Shown here: positions 24,571-37,226 of the stretch, piece after piece | Layout: each line of letters begins with the position of its first letter | Position numbering within the stretch: the stretch's first letter is position 1 | Source of the DNA: Euwallacea fornicatus | Lineage: Eukaryota > Arthropoda > Insecta > Coleoptera > Curculionidae | Length of the DNA stretch: 64,000 nt | Assembly (NCBI RefSeq): GCF_040115645.1 | Contig: NC_089552.1 | Coordinates: 3,720,001-3,784,000 of the forward strand | Reading direction: 5' to 3' | The notes under the pieces: generated by a model | The model's database searches: none | Told to the model about the DNA's origin: nothing | What the model saw: the letters and a program-made list of their open reading frames with translations, nothing else | Translations under genes and position numbers: made by a program

Positions 24571-27480
24571 TATGAAGCAATAGAAGTTCTACCACGCTTA
24601 TAATCGATGTATCTGGCGCGCTATGACTCATACATTTAAAAAGAAAGATTTCTAGTTTATTTTATAATATTGCAGATTTAATAACAAATACAATAAAAAT
24701 TACATAGGCACACATGCATCAACACTATATCATCTACATACGTATTTCTAATTTGGCTAAATATGTATGATATTTATGTTCATTGATAATTTTTCCTATT
24801 AATTTGAATTATTATTAACCTCAGTGTCATTTGATATTGCATAAGTAGAAAATTATGAATTTTCATTGCCAGATTTGAATTGTTACTCATTATCCTTCAT
24901 TCGTGTAAAAATTACGATTTTGTTTATTTGTTTATAATAACGCAACTTTCATGTTTTTTTGGTCCTCCTCTTTAGAATTTAAACATTATATGTTACATTA
25001 TGGTAGTTAATGATGGCGAAAGAGACTACTATAGTAATTATCTAATTTTTTTAATCATATTTCGATTTTATGGCAAATTGTGATGAAGACGATCATCAGT
25101 CACCAACTAGCTTTTTCTATGCTATATTATACCTTGGATTTAATCAAACAAACCTCCTCTCTAAATTGAAATTGTACAGAATTTTTATTTGGATTTATTC
25201 TTTGTTTGTTAATAATGATAGAAATCGAATAATGAGCTGAAATTTCCAATTTATTTATATGTTTTCGCTTGGCACCGGTTTTGCACTATGTGTCATTGGT
25301 TGATTTTATTAATCCAGGCAGTACATACATTTATTGTGGAGAATATGCATTCCGATGAATTATTGAGACGAATCGGTTTTGGCAAAAACACATCATATTT
25401 CGATACTTTCAGCAGTGAGATTTATGAGGTGTTTCGAATAACGTGAGGTACGGCGCAGGATTAATTAAATTCTGTTGGGCAACGGGACAAAAATAGCAAA
25501 CATTAAAAGCAATGAGTATTATTTTTGCATTATAATGAAATTCAGATATATATGATCATTTTTCAGATTTCGTTCTCATTTCGATAATCATTCTCGTATT
25601 TTTCATAATCAAAGTTAAATAAAAGACATAATTTTTGTGGTTTAAGTGCCTTTTTCTTAGGAAAAGGTAATTTACAGAAAAATGTAAACTCTAAATTAGG
25701 ACACTATGGAAGCATTAATGTATTGTATATCAAATTCCCATATTTATTTAAATTATCAACTCTTTGGCCAGAGAAAAATCATCCTCAAGTACAGAGATAA
25801 GTACTATTGGTATGGTAACAACTCTTATAAAACGAGAGAATGAGTACAAAGAAAAAAGAGAACCAAATTCATAACAGGACTTTTATATTGACGAACTGGA
25901 AGAAAAAACAGGATTTTAAACAGTGAAACCAGTCAAGCTTCGGAATGAAACAAATAAAAATAAATAATCAAGAATAGCGGGTCAATAAATAAAAAGTTAC
26001 TCTTACCCAACAGAGTAGAGTTCACTAAAAAAAAAGGTAGAAAAATGCTGTCCAAGAATACCAGCAATCAACGAGTTTACCCATAAGGGTGAAACCACAC
26101 CAAGAACAGTGGTACCAAATTGTGGGCTATGTTAATTACATTTACTTAAAATTAGGTTAAAATTTACCAATTTTTTTATTTGTTTTTTATGTTTTGCTAA
26201 TCTTTAAGCTACCTTAAATCCGTTCAATTAAATTCGATTTTCGTCACTTCAGTTGAGAATATTGTAAGATATACTGATTTGGAACAGAACTCTAAAAAAT
26301 CTATTCGAACTGAAAAGCAGCTTTAATATGATTAATTATAAATTAATTTTGCTCTACTTGATACTTACTCTACATAGAATATTCTGAATCACATCTCATT
26401 TATTTGAATGCCTCAAAATGTTTGATGTTAGATGAAGGTAAGTTCTCAAACGAGAGTTCTTCAAAATCCCTGCGGACTAAAGCACCCAGCATAAGTCTCA
26501 AAACGACAACAAACTTAATTAAATAGTTTCCGCCACTTGAGTTGTGCATATTCTGGGGTACCTTTAATTGGTTTTCAAACAACTCAGATTACTTAGTTTT
26601 AGTTCAGCTCAAATTCTGGGCGGAATTCTAAAGAGTTTACCCTGCTGTAGCACAATTTAAGCTTCTCAACTAATCAGTTTGGTATAAGTGAGTTATTTTA
26701 AACTGAGTTACACCAAGTACACGTAAGTGATTACATAAAAAAGTGACCTTTTAATAACAAAAAAAAAGGCTGTAAAGTGTCAGTTTTAATGACCAGGCTG
26801 CGAACTAAATGAGTTATCTCCACTTGAGCTATTAATATTCTGAGCGTTAAGATATAGCTTAGAATATATAATTTTTCAAAACGGTAAAATGCTGACAAAT
26901 TACGATAATTTATATCGCAAATTACGACTAAGCCGACTAATCTTTGGCTCCTGAGCAGATCCTTGAATAACGGTGGGGATAGTGCCGAATAAAGAAGTAG
27001 AACAAGAGGAAAATTAGGCATTAGGCATTAGTCATGAAGAAGACCGTTGATAAGAGAAAAGCTTCTTGCGAGTAATGGACACTATTTTTCCACAGCCATG
27101 GATCAAAAATAAAACAATGAAGACTGCACGGCATAACTTTTATAACGGCCGATGCTATTGGCATTTAGTTTAACGTTGTTATCGAAATTAACACCTTTTC
27201 GCTGATTTGGTGCCATGTACGACACATGTAGCTGTGTTATTTGTAGGGACACATTTTGCCCAATTCCCTGATGCAGTAATATAATTTCTAATTCTTTTAG
27301 CTAGAATAGTTCATTGCACTCATCACTCATTTGGTTTTGTGAAACGTGTGTGTTCGGAATTCCTAATACATGGGATTGTTGGCATTATTTTTTTCCTATA
27401 TCCGTTTGATATTTACTTTCATGGGAGGTCGAATGGACGACATGGTAACGGCTACATTTAGATTATCACTTCCATTGGAA
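24571..27480. other. non-coding stretch, AT-rich
   Basis: About 2.9 kb without a supportable gene. From 26560 to 26830 there are repeated ACTTAG/GAGTTA/CTTGAG words similar to those at 28270-28720, on the other side of the 27.5-kb element. Probably intronic or intergenic. Confidence 0.5.
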
Positions 27481-27499
27481 ATATATATATATATATATA
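27481..27499. repeat. (AT)n microsatellite at transposon edge
   Basis: About nine AT dinucleotides directly abut the left end of the element at 27500. TA-rich targets are preferred by Tc1/mariner-type insertion. Confidence 0.9.
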
Positions 27500-27620
27500 C
27501 AGGGTGTTTCCTAACTACGTGTAAAAAATTTAAAGGCGTAATCCTCGACTGATTTTGAGTCAAAAATGTTTAATAAACGTATGTCCGCAAATGCCTTGTT
27601 TCCAAGATACAGGGTGTTGA
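27500..27620 (+). repeat. left 121-bp terminal inverted repeat
   Basis: It begins CAGGGTGTTTCC and ends with a second same-orientation copy of the terminus, ATACAGGGTGTTGA (27607-27620). It matches 28080-28200 inverted at 118 of 121 positions. Confidence 0.9.
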
Positions 27621-27715
27621 AATGTGACAAGAAAAAGAGATTTTATTTCCAAAATGACTCAATTTGGGTGTTTGAATTTTAGAAAAGACAATTTTTTGGG
27701 GGAAAGCTTTAGTGA

Positions 27716-27877
27716 TTAATTATAGAATTGCTGAAAATGACCACCATTACTCATCATTAAGGTTTAGTGGTTTGGAAACCTTTCCATGTAAATGCGCCTC
27801 GCTGCCAAACACTTACCATCAGCAAGGCCGTAAACAAAAACCATATTGGCCATTTCTTGATTAGTGTAATTAGGCAT
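27716..27877 (-). pseudogene. transposase with catalytic core deleted
   Basis: From an ATG at 27877 the minus strand reads MPNYTNQEMANMVFVYGLAD then KCLAARRIYMERFPNH and a TAA. This is the N-terminal helix-turn-helix type seen in insect proteins annotated as DUF4817 (pattern Y-x-x-x-E-x-x-DM-x-x-x-YG-x-A-x-x-N...AxxxYxERFPxR). In the same frame, six codons after the stop, comes NGGHFQQFYN and a second stop. NGGHFE is the normal C-terminal ending of the matching DDE transposases. The roughly 300 codons between, with all three catalytic acids, are gone. A longer frame extends upstream to 28069, but that part is Phe-rich and probably non-coding. Confidence 0.75.
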
Positions 27878-28079
27878 TTGAAAAATTTTCAAAACTGAGA
27901 TATAATCTGATTTTTGGGACATAGAACTAAATTCTTTCACTTTAAAGAATAAAACACCAAAATAACACTGACTATCTTGTTTATAGTAGTGGAAGTAGCA
28001 AAAAAAACTAACAATAAATAAGTTAGTAAATACCACCAAACCTTTAGAAACCTTTAAAACCTTTTTCAACGTCTTTCAG

Positions 28080-28200
28080 TCAACACCCTGTATCTTGGAA
28101 ACAAGGCATTTGCGGACATATGTTTATTAGACATTTTTTACTCAAAATCAGTCGAGGATTACGCCTTTAAATTTTTTACACGTAGTTAGGAAACACCCTG
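28080..28200 (-). repeat. right 121-bp terminal inverted repeat
   Basis: Inverse of the left repeat with three substitutions. It too has the ACACCCTGTAT word at both its inner and outer ends. Confidence 0.9.
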
Positions 28201-29906
28201 TATATACCCGTTATTCCTTAGTTTTTATTTCAGGGCTTCCATCAAAATGCACCCCCTATTCTAATACGAGATGGCTCAGGAGTTGAATAATTCGCAAACA
28301 ATTTGTGACTGCAACTCTACAAGATGACTCAAGTGAACTAAAACTCAAGTTCAGTAGAGCTTAAGAGTTTCCAGTACAATTGAGCAACACTTACTAGACT
28401 CGGTGATTCTCACAACATACCTGTCGAAAATATAAGATTATTGAGTCATATCAAATTTACGCTCAGGCGTTTTATACCCCTACGCATAAACTCAATTACC
28501 GTTTTCAACTGACCAGACATATCTTAAAGCTAAGAAGGGCTGCAAAATAAGGTTTAGGCCGCATCGGATACCAGGAAGGCTTAAGTTATGCTCAACTTAA
28601 GCTTTAATGTATCCGAACTCTCCCATAGCGTCGCTGTCACAAATGAAGTTACTGTGATGGTTGTAGATTCCTTAAAAGAAGATTCAAGTTAGCTAGGCAT
28701 AAGCCGAGCAGACTTTAAGCCGTACTAGTGCAGGCGGACCTTAGGGGTCTTGGCCGAAAAAATTTGCTTGACGAGAAAATATTCCTCGTAGTTCGACACT
28801 GCATTAGACCTTTGAAATCTTAATAATTTAACACTGCTTGCTATGGCAAAAACTAACCACTGATCTCAGGACAATGATCCAAGTAAATATTGTCCAAGGA
28901 CATTGGCGCATTGAAATCAAATAATTTTTTCCGCTTTGATGAAGGAGTTTGAATTACTCATCTACACAAATCATCCATTTAGGCTGACATAGAAAAATGA
29001 TTATTATGTTGAGGGCAAGCCCTAAAATAGCCAGAACGAACCGTTAGTTTCGAAAAAATCAATAATCTCAAAGAGAACAATTTATTTAGACGGTTTGAAC
29101 AGGTATTCGATGCCTCATCAATTATTTAAGAACTGACTAATGTTCTATTGAACCTCGTTGATTGGGAGCTACTACACGTGTGGAGTATGACTTGTTCAAC
29201 GGCTATAAAATCAGCATTCCGATTCTTTAAATCTCGTTTCCATTTCGATTTAATCAAGTTAAATTTAAATTTTTAAATAAGAATTCGGGAAGCAAATTCC
29301 AAGATCTATGCAAAGATCTTTGTTAACTGCACAGATTTCGAAATTTCTTTGCCGAATATTGTTCAAAGTTAATTAATAAGACAATCAAACTTGATAAAAT
29401 GACAATTAAAATGAAATTGAAATTCCAATAATCCTGGTACAAGTACAATGTTCCAAAACTCTTCCTTTTCGCAGTGGAGGCATTTGAGTTATGCGACATT
29501 ATTAATATGTCCCAGGTTATTGACTTGTTGGAGGCTTTATGTAGGCATGAATTTCCCTGTTAGGGCACATTAAAGACGTACCTTTAGGTCATTCAAACCC
29601 GAGTGAATGAAACCGAACGTCGATGGTTGGGGAAATGGAACGAGACACCTATACAGAATTTTTTCCTCAGTTTATGTGGCCAAGTGAGTCAAAGCTATTG
29701 ACACTTCATTGCAACATTTCCTTTCCTACAACTTGGTAACGTATTTGAAATTCGACGTTTTGACTTTCCACCACAACCATCATCAACATCGTGTTGGCGA
29801 TCCGTTCATAAAGGCAATAGGAATGAACTAGAAATTTTACAGAGAAAAATGGTAAGCGACAATAAACGTATTTTTCCATTAGATTCAAGACAACCCTTCT
29901 ACTTCG
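28201..29906. other. non-coding stretch with degenerate CTCAAGT words
   Basis: From 28270 to 28720 words such as CTCAAGT, CTTAAG and AACTTAAGC recur in both orientations without a fixed period, like an eroded simple repeat. The rest is unremarkable. Confidence 0.4.
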
Positions 29907-30345
29907 CCACCTGTTGTAGCAGCGGAAACTGGCGCATCTCATCAGGCAGTGCGGAAAGGCTTGAAAAAACATAAATATCGTCCGTTTAAAATTCATACAA
30001 TTCAAACCTGAAATATTTCCCGGTAGACTCGTTTCAAACAATGGAGACAGACGTTGGCCAGCACGTTCACTAGATATTTCTCAATTAGATTATTACTTAT
30101 GGGAAACCAAACATGAGAGAACTCGTTTATAAATCTGCAACCGGCGACGTTAATGAGCTGTAAAGGAATATCATCGCAACTTTACAAACCAAAATAACAA
30201 GAGACGTTTCGAGGCCAATGCAGAATTCAACACGACCCACGGAGCTGTGCTCGGACGTGGAGGGTGAACCTTTCCAACACCTCTCATAATTTTGCCCCAA
30301 TTTAAAAGACCTCGTATCTTTTATGGTTACCGTCATCCTCGTGGT
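29907..30345 (+). pseudogene. Tc1/mariner-superfamily transposase, internally deleted
   Basis: The first frame (29907-30010) reads VVAAETGASHQAVRKGLKKH then KYRPFKIH and a stop: the second helix-turn-helix and the KYHPYK-like linker of an insect IS630/mariner transposase. About 30 nt later a second frame reads FPGRLVSNNGDRRWPARSL then DISQLDYYLWE, the FPGRWIGR..WPARSPDLTPLDFFLWG block that holds the last catalytic Asp. A third frame continues MRELVYKSATGDVNEL and further C-terminal residues. The region between linker and block, about 150 residues with the first two catalytic acids, is absent. At least two frameshifts follow. TIRs were not found. Confidence 0.65.
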
Positions 30346-32132
30346 TGCAGCTTCATACACCCCTCTTTTTGCGGGAGCATATGTTTTTCCAAGACTTGGG
30401 AAGTCATATGGTAAGCACGTCATCAATCATTGTTTTAAAACGAAAAACAAGAAGTTCCTTTGCTTGCGAGGGACCGACATTCACCTCCAGCGATTGCACG
30501 CTGTTACAATGTATCCAACAAAAATGAAATGGCTGCCACATTTCGACCGAAATCGCCTCTTTATACAGCAGCTCGTAAAAAATTATCGCAAAAGTAACAT
30601 CCTGCAAATCCCTGTAACACTTCATGGTATGTAACTCTTATGTCATCCGAACTCGGTTCTAGAGATTACGAATGACGTACTGCACTTTATGATTATTACC
30701 TCGCGATGGGTACGAATGTAATATGGTTTGAGACTATTAGATAATACGTTTTGCATGAACACGAAGTTAGGAACTCGAATGGAGATTAGAAGTTGGGGCT
30801 GGGAATAAAATAAATCCGTCAAAGACGAAATCTCCAGACGATTCATAAAAAGGGGCATATAGACCAACTCGCCTTAAAAATCAAATATATTTCAAGATAA
30901 AAAGCAACACAAGTAAATCACAAAGTGTCAGAGGCTAAAAAGTGGCCCTACAGAGACCATCCCCTGAGGAATATTCGGGTCGTAGGCTTCACTGATTTAT
31001 TCATATGCAGTAAGAGAAAAATCTGAAAAAAATTAAATTTAGACGATGCCAAGAGGGGCGAATTTATCCTTTAAAAGTGTAAAAGGGTCAAGTTGTGTGT
31101 CGAATTCGCCTGGATACCCCTAGGGGATGGATGTCGTAATTGGGTTGGTCATTTCGAAATTCGACATGTCCTGGTCCGGTCCTCCTGGGAAATGCTTTTC
31201 TGGGCGTTTCCGAAAAACCGAAGACCTAAAATCTCGGACGAATCCTGGATCGAACTCTGATGAATCCATGGCGAAATTTCGCGGTCCTCGAGAGTTAATG
31301 GGCCCACGTAACGGGACTTGTAACACCGAAACTATTCAGAACTCCAAGTTAGTTCGGCAATGGAGCGACGATAATATCCGGAACCGATCTGGCAAGTGGC
31401 AAACGGGTCATGAATCATAAACCTTCAATAAGTATTAAATCCCAAAATAGCTCCACGATCCGGCCTCATGGTGCCAATGTTCTCGGATATGTCGTAAAAG
31501 TGGGATTTCTATTAAAATGCTCACAGTTTGACCGTAACACACATTTCGGATCAGAATATTTTTTAAACGACAACCAATCAATATGTAACGAAAATTGTGG
31601 GTACTACAATATTTTTACAACGTACAAGTCACGTTGATTATAAATTTGAAGCATGCAGTGCGAACATTAAACGGCTTTTAAATTACAATTTGTTTCGAAT
31701 TTCTGATTTCGACGATTGGTGTCCAATTTTCCGTTATTGTGAAGGCAAAATGGAGTATTTTTAGGTTTTACACCACAGGAATTTATGCAAATATTCGGGC
31801 CATGGAAACTTTTCGTTCTAGAAGGGAAAATTGTCTTACTGATGGAGATAAAGCACGAAATGCCCACCTCCAACCCCTGCCGGCTATTATGTTATTTAAA
31901 CTTCAGAGTAAAATACGAAGTGTAATGAAGAAAATGGTAACATTGGTTGTCACACATGGACAACTTTTAACACAGATATTCGCTCGGTATAAAATAGATT
32001 TCTTCGACATCGAAAAATGGGAAGACCAAATTGCAGAAATTCAGTTCGTTACACCCCGGTTCGGTAAGTTCTAGTACAACGACGCGACGCACAGTGCGCC
32101 ATTTTCGGCACGCAATCATCGTCATTTTCATG
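30346..32132. other. non-coding or undetermined stretch
   Basis: At 30355-30414 a plus-strand segment lies between a TGCAG acceptor-like site and a GTAAGC donor and can read SYTPLFAGAYVFPRLGKSYG, but all three frames and the minus strand are also open, so I do not call an exon. A GC-richer patch at 31090-31420 is open on both strands, without motifs. Confidence 0.35.
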
Positions 32133-32152
32133 TTTTTTTTTTTTTTTTTTTT
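32133..32152. repeat. poly(T) tract, 20 bases
   Basis: Twenty consecutive T. On the minus strand it would be a poly(A) tail-like tract, but no retroposon body or target duplication is evident next to it. Confidence 0.9.
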
Positions 32153-35100
32153 ATAAATAATATCCCAAAACTATTTAAGATTACGCTTGTTTCCATAAAT
32201 CCGCATAAAACAATTTTAAAAGTGCTATGATTGCTACGCTCCTGCGGAGATTCAAGGAACATCAATGCTGCACTGCTCTGTCGTAGCAGTTGCATTTCAC
32301 TGTAGCGCTGACTTCAGGCGCCAAAGAGCATTATACTGAAAGGTTGGAATTCTGAACCTTCCAATTTCATCAAGATGCGATTAACAGCTGCATGTCAAAT
32401 TAAATTGTCAGAAAAAAAGCACACAACAAATGTTTTAGGTGTTTTAACGCCTAACAGCTGCTGATTCCCTGAACGCACCCTCTTAAATGAGACAAAAACA
32501 GAGAAAAGTCAAATGTTATTTTCTTACAAATTTTCATTGTGGATTTGTTACAAGTGAGACTAGCCGATAATGATTTAAAATCTGGTATCATTAATTTTTT
32601 CAATAATCTGGAAGGTGAAAACATTTTTATTTTGTAGGCCTACTGAAGAATTTGAGGCATTATTCTTAGAATCAATGAAAAAATAATACCAACATTGGAA
32701 ACATGGATTAAACTTTTCGAACATGAGATATTTTTTGATTGACTCGCTTTTTGCTAAGAAACTTCCTTCCTATACATTATTCCAACTTTGTTAAAATTTT
32801 GGGTCACCATAGAATACAGGTGATTTTTTTTTCAAAATTGACACACGAATTTAGTCAGTAATTCGTTAAATCTGAAACTTAATTAGAAATATAATGTGTT
32901 TCTAACTTCTCAGATTTAGTCAAATACTTAGAAATGTAACTTTGAGCCTTTGAGCTCTATATTCGGCGCATAAATAGCACATTGGTTCCTAATTGCAGCA
33001 TTTCGCATTGTAACCTTCTCTTGAACAGTTTAAACATTTTGTTCATGGGCGCTTAATAATGAACCAATATTCCGCTTGTTAACTGTAGTTAAATAAGGGT
33101 CATATAATGTTAGAGGGATTATGAGGGATCTGCGGGATATAGAGTCTTTATTCCCGCTGGCCATTTAAGTTACACCTGTTGTCATGGCAATCAGGTGGCC
33201 TAATATAGCGAACTACCGCGCCGCCTCAATCAGAAATGGTTTCTACGTTTCTTGATTTTGATTTACGCTTTAATAACTTGGTTTTTGACTGCGCAACCGC
33301 AGAGAAACTCGAGGTTGATAATTCAATGATGTTTGAAATCCAATAATTTTTACGTTTCAACAGATCTTACATCGTTAGTAATGGAGAATGATCGTGGATG
33401 AATAATAGTGTTATACCCGTTCAACACAGCCATTGTTCCCTCGGGACGCTTGCGTTCTTCGCACGATTTCGACATTCTTACCTTCATAAACTAATTTCCG
33501 GCTAGCATCACTTGCTACACATGTTAACTGCTGGTCAACAATCAACAAGTGCAGCAGTAACCGTTATCTTATCCAATTTTAGGTTTTCAGTGGCGTTCTT
33601 CATGTTTTTGTGGTTCCAGTTTTAACGAATGTTCAGGTTACTTCAGGTTTGTTTATTTGATTATTTCCCTTGCGATTGTCACAAGAGCACAGGATCTAAC
33701 GGGAATTATTAGGCTACTTTTTTCAGCTGACACTTTATTATTATTTTTTTCTTTGTCTAACTATGATAACTAACCTCTAATTCCCCATTTTTTCATCATT
33801 TTCACGTACTTTAAGTTTAACCACCACCGATTCCTTCTGTGACAGTTTGTATTATGTAGTTTATCTGATATTGGTGAGCCCCGTAGTACTACCTGGTTGT
33901 AATGCATGCAATGTCCCGAATTTCTTCATCGAAAATACCTCCCTGTGAAGATTTTCATGCTTCCGTTATTGTATTTTCGATACCTGGAATAATTTATCGA
34001 ATCTGAAAATGATTTTTAGGAATGCATGAATGGAACGGAAAAGATCGTGGAATACAGAGTTTCATCGGTCACCCATAGATCCATGGGACAGAACTTATCT
34101 CATTATTCTCGACTCTCAATCTACGTTTCGTCTGATTTCGCGATCTTGAATAAAACCCTTGATTTTAAACCGCTCGTGCAACTATCTACTTCCGAAGTGA
34201 TATCCTAAGTGATATTTTCTGTAGTTTTGCCTACCACACACCAAAACGTTTTTATGTTAGCCAGGCAAGCTTCGGTCATTAAGATTAGCTCTATCTGCCA
34301 TAAATGCACATAATAAATTACGATTATTGTTTACACTAGTACTATGGCTTTTGAATACCCTGATATCAACGCGTGACTCTTGCGATGCCCCTTAATGACA
34401 GCAGAATAGTGTTCCATTCGTTTTGACTGTCAATGGAACTGCTATACCAATATAAATAGCTTGTTCGGTCGCATATATTATTTGCTAAAGTGGTCAAAAC
34501 TTAGTTTCTTCAGTCGGCTGAGCGCCAAAATATCAATATAATGTTAACATTGTCTCGCTTTCACGGAAACTATGTCCTGATGGTAAAAAATGCGCATTAC
34601 ATAACTATACAAATTCGGCTATTATTATAAACCTACGTATCGCTTCAAACGATGTTTTAAATGGAAGGTCTTAATAAGTCGTATCGCTCATAATTAAAAG
34701 GTTAAATACGATATGTCAGGGGTTATCGCCTACTTAACCGCTTTTTATTGGGATTAATTTCTGTTCAGTTCTCGAAACGAGTCAACTGTCATTGAAGCCT
34801 GCGTTAGGGAATACAGAACTATAATTCGGATTTCTCTCCATTTAACGACGTCCGATTAGAGTTTCACAGGTGCGTGAATGTATAATGGAAAATTCCATAC
34901 CAGGATCGTTACTTAATAAAAATAATAATCCACCGACAATCAATTGGCGGAAACATTATCGCACCATAACTTTACTTTAGGTACCATAGACAATGTACAT
35001 ATACGTGGTTTTTAAATCGAGCGGATGAGTAAAACACATTCTGTAATTAATTTTTACGATGGCATTAAAGCGAGCTCAGTTGGTACATACCAGCAAACTT

Positions 35101-35460
35101 AAATATTAGCTATGGAGGATGTTGTTAGTCACACAGCGTAAAATTTGACTGTTGTGAATTTCATACTTACTGTTAAATACGCGTTTCTTCCTATTTTTGA
35201 TAAATTATATCGTCGATATTTCGAGGATTTATGAAATAGCTCGCAAAACAATCGAGAACCACCGAAAAGCTAGTCATGTGTACTAGTTTATACGCACCCG
35301 TTAGTATATCTGGTAACTATGGGAAAAGACTAAACTTGGGAACAATTCTTGGTCGATGCATTATTTTTAAAGATATTAAGCCATTCTTAGTGTACAACTC
35401 TTGTATATTCTGCAAGTAACTCTCTACAAATAGACACATCATTTCAAGTCCCTCACTCAC
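32153..35460. other. non-coding stretch
   Basis: No supportable gene. A patch at 32225-32480 with CAGCTGC and GGCGCC words is somewhat GC-richer. Otherwise AT-rich with scattered stops. Confidence 0.5.
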
Positions 35461-35496
35461 CTTATCTGCGGCACGGCGAAAATGTTTTTTACGAAT
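35461..35496 (-). CDS. possible short exon (36 nt), unrecognised
   Basis: On the minus strand TACTATCTAAAG precedes 36 nt that end at a strong donor, GTGAGTGAG. One frame reads IRKKHFRRAADK. Another reads FVKNIFAVPQI with one leading and two trailing bases, and that frame joins the 24.06-kb island without a stop. The acceptor's pyrimidine tract is weak. This is a speculative exon. Confidence 0.27.
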
Positions 35497-36518
35497 CTTT
35501 AGATAGTAAATATTTCAACGTAAATCGCCTTTCTAACTTTCCTCAAAATGTACTCTAAATCAGCTATATTGAGCCCTGCAACAATTTGACGTTAAATTCA
35601 CCGAAAGTCGCTAATTAATGGAAATGAATTTCCACAACATGCCGAATAATTCCTCTAATAAACCTTATATTACCGCAGTTAACACTCCCTGATACGTATT
35701 AATTTCCACTAATACCTTCAAATTCCCACCATTACTTTTTAAGCCACGTATCTACCAGTATCATAGAACATATATAAGGATAGAAAATCTACTTAGCCAC
35801 GGAACTTTGATCTAGTCAAATGAAACACGCCAGGTATTCACAATTCCCTGAATTATTTTGGTCTGATAGTCCGCTACAGTAAATAGACTTGCTATTTTTC
35901 TCCGTTTAGCTAAGTGAACTTTCTATGTTTATACATGTTCAAAGCTAATACTAACATCCACTAATTAAACTATGTTGTAAGTGCACCGAAATAGCTTTTT
36001 AAGCCTCCTGGTCCTCAAAAAAGACGGGTATCAGTATCGGTTGGATTGGAACTCTATGAGGAGTATCCATCTAGTCGATGACTACCGCTGCGGATAAAAT
36101 ATTGATTAGCCTCAATCTCCATCACCCCGTAAACAGAAAATATTGTTTAATTCCTATACAGATTAGGAATGAAAAATATGGCAGAACATTTCAATGCAAA
36201 ACTGACTGATTTTACTAACAGACTCGAGACAGTGGAATGTAAATGTTAAGAGCATAAGCGACAACAATAAATTCTGGATTTCGGCTTTCGGAACAGATCC
36301 CCATATCTTCACGGATCCACGTTAAACAGGTCTTCAGTAGGTCAACTTCAGTTGCTGTAAGCAGGATGAAGAAAGCCCGTGCTTTCTTCAGCCCGCACGT
36401 CATTTGCCACTTACGATTGTAAGAGGACATCTCAGATTTTCTTTCTCAATACTTTGAGAACCGGCGATGATGATCTGTTATGGGAAAGTATTGACCAAAC
36501 CATCTACAGTTTATGGAC

Positions 36519-36870
36519 AATGTCCTCATGTATGTAAAATTTCGAGTTATAATCAATAAACAATTATATTGTTAGGGGACTCGTAGAACTGGCATGTTCT
36601 AACTATTGTAACGATAGAAACTCTACCTGAAGGATACCTCAAATATTAAACGAGACAACATTGACTAAACAAACTGGAGTAAGCTCACAACAAACCCCTG
36701 AAGTAAAATTTTAAAATGGACGTGAAATGTTCCCATTTATTTTAAATTGCAGATTATAATCAATAAATTGCAGTATTATTAGGGGATTCGTAGGATTAAC
36801 TCATTCATCATTATTGTTGTGACGACTCAGCGGATACCTCACGGATATCACAAATATGAAATAGCATCTG
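36519..36870 (+). repeat. eroded tandem duplication, period ~207 bp
   Basis: TTATAATCAATAAA occurs at 36547 and 36754. Around both copies the order is the same: ATGG-ACATGT-like lead, TTATAATCAATAAA, TTAGGGGAYTCGTAG, then GGATACCTCA and CAAATAT. The units are about 120-150 bp with many substitutions, so the duplication is old. No coding capacity. Confidence 0.65.
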
Positions 36871-37226
36871 AATGCGGGTGATGAATTGGCTCATGTAATA
36901 TGCTAGAGTATCAATGAAAATTTTTATACCATCAACTCTTTTTGAGCACCGTGTATACACATCTTATTCCACTGACACCTACTACTTTTTTGCTTCATAA
37001 AACTTCGTGGAAACCCTACACAAACCGAAACCTTCGTTTACTTCAGTATCATTTTAAATAGTATATTAAATTAAACGAATCTCCACAACTGCTGATTATG
37101 ATGCGTGTGCGAGAGTGCGATAAGAGTCTTCTGAAATTATTCGCAAGATAAATGACCCGAATCTTAGTTACCAACGAACATTTTACGGACGATAACTTCA
37201 CATACACTTAAAACAAATGTCTTAAT

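Larger units (their letters stand above)
27500..28200 (-). mobile_element. non-autonomous CAGGGTG element with 121-bp TIRs
   Basis: The 701-bp element is bounded by CAGGGTGTTTCC on the left and its exact inverse on the right, and flanked by TA on both sides. The two 121-bp terminal inverted repeats differ at only three positions, so the copy is young or under gene conversion. The core, read on the minus strand, keeps the first 37 codons of a transposase and, after one stop codon, its last codons. The entire catalytic part has been removed. It is therefore an internal-deletion derivative (a MITE in the making), mobile only with help from a full-length relative. Confidence 0.88.

Noticed and set aside
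29582..29648. 67-nt exon pattern on the minus strand reading CLVPFPQPSTFGFIHSGLNDLK
   Set aside because: Donor GTACGT is fair but the acceptor tract is purine-rich, and its exit phase suits only the less convincing frame of the 24.1-kb island.
31127..31420. 97-codon plus-strand frame in a GC-richer patch
   Set aside because: The minus strand is open too, there is no motif, and low stop density is explained by GC content.
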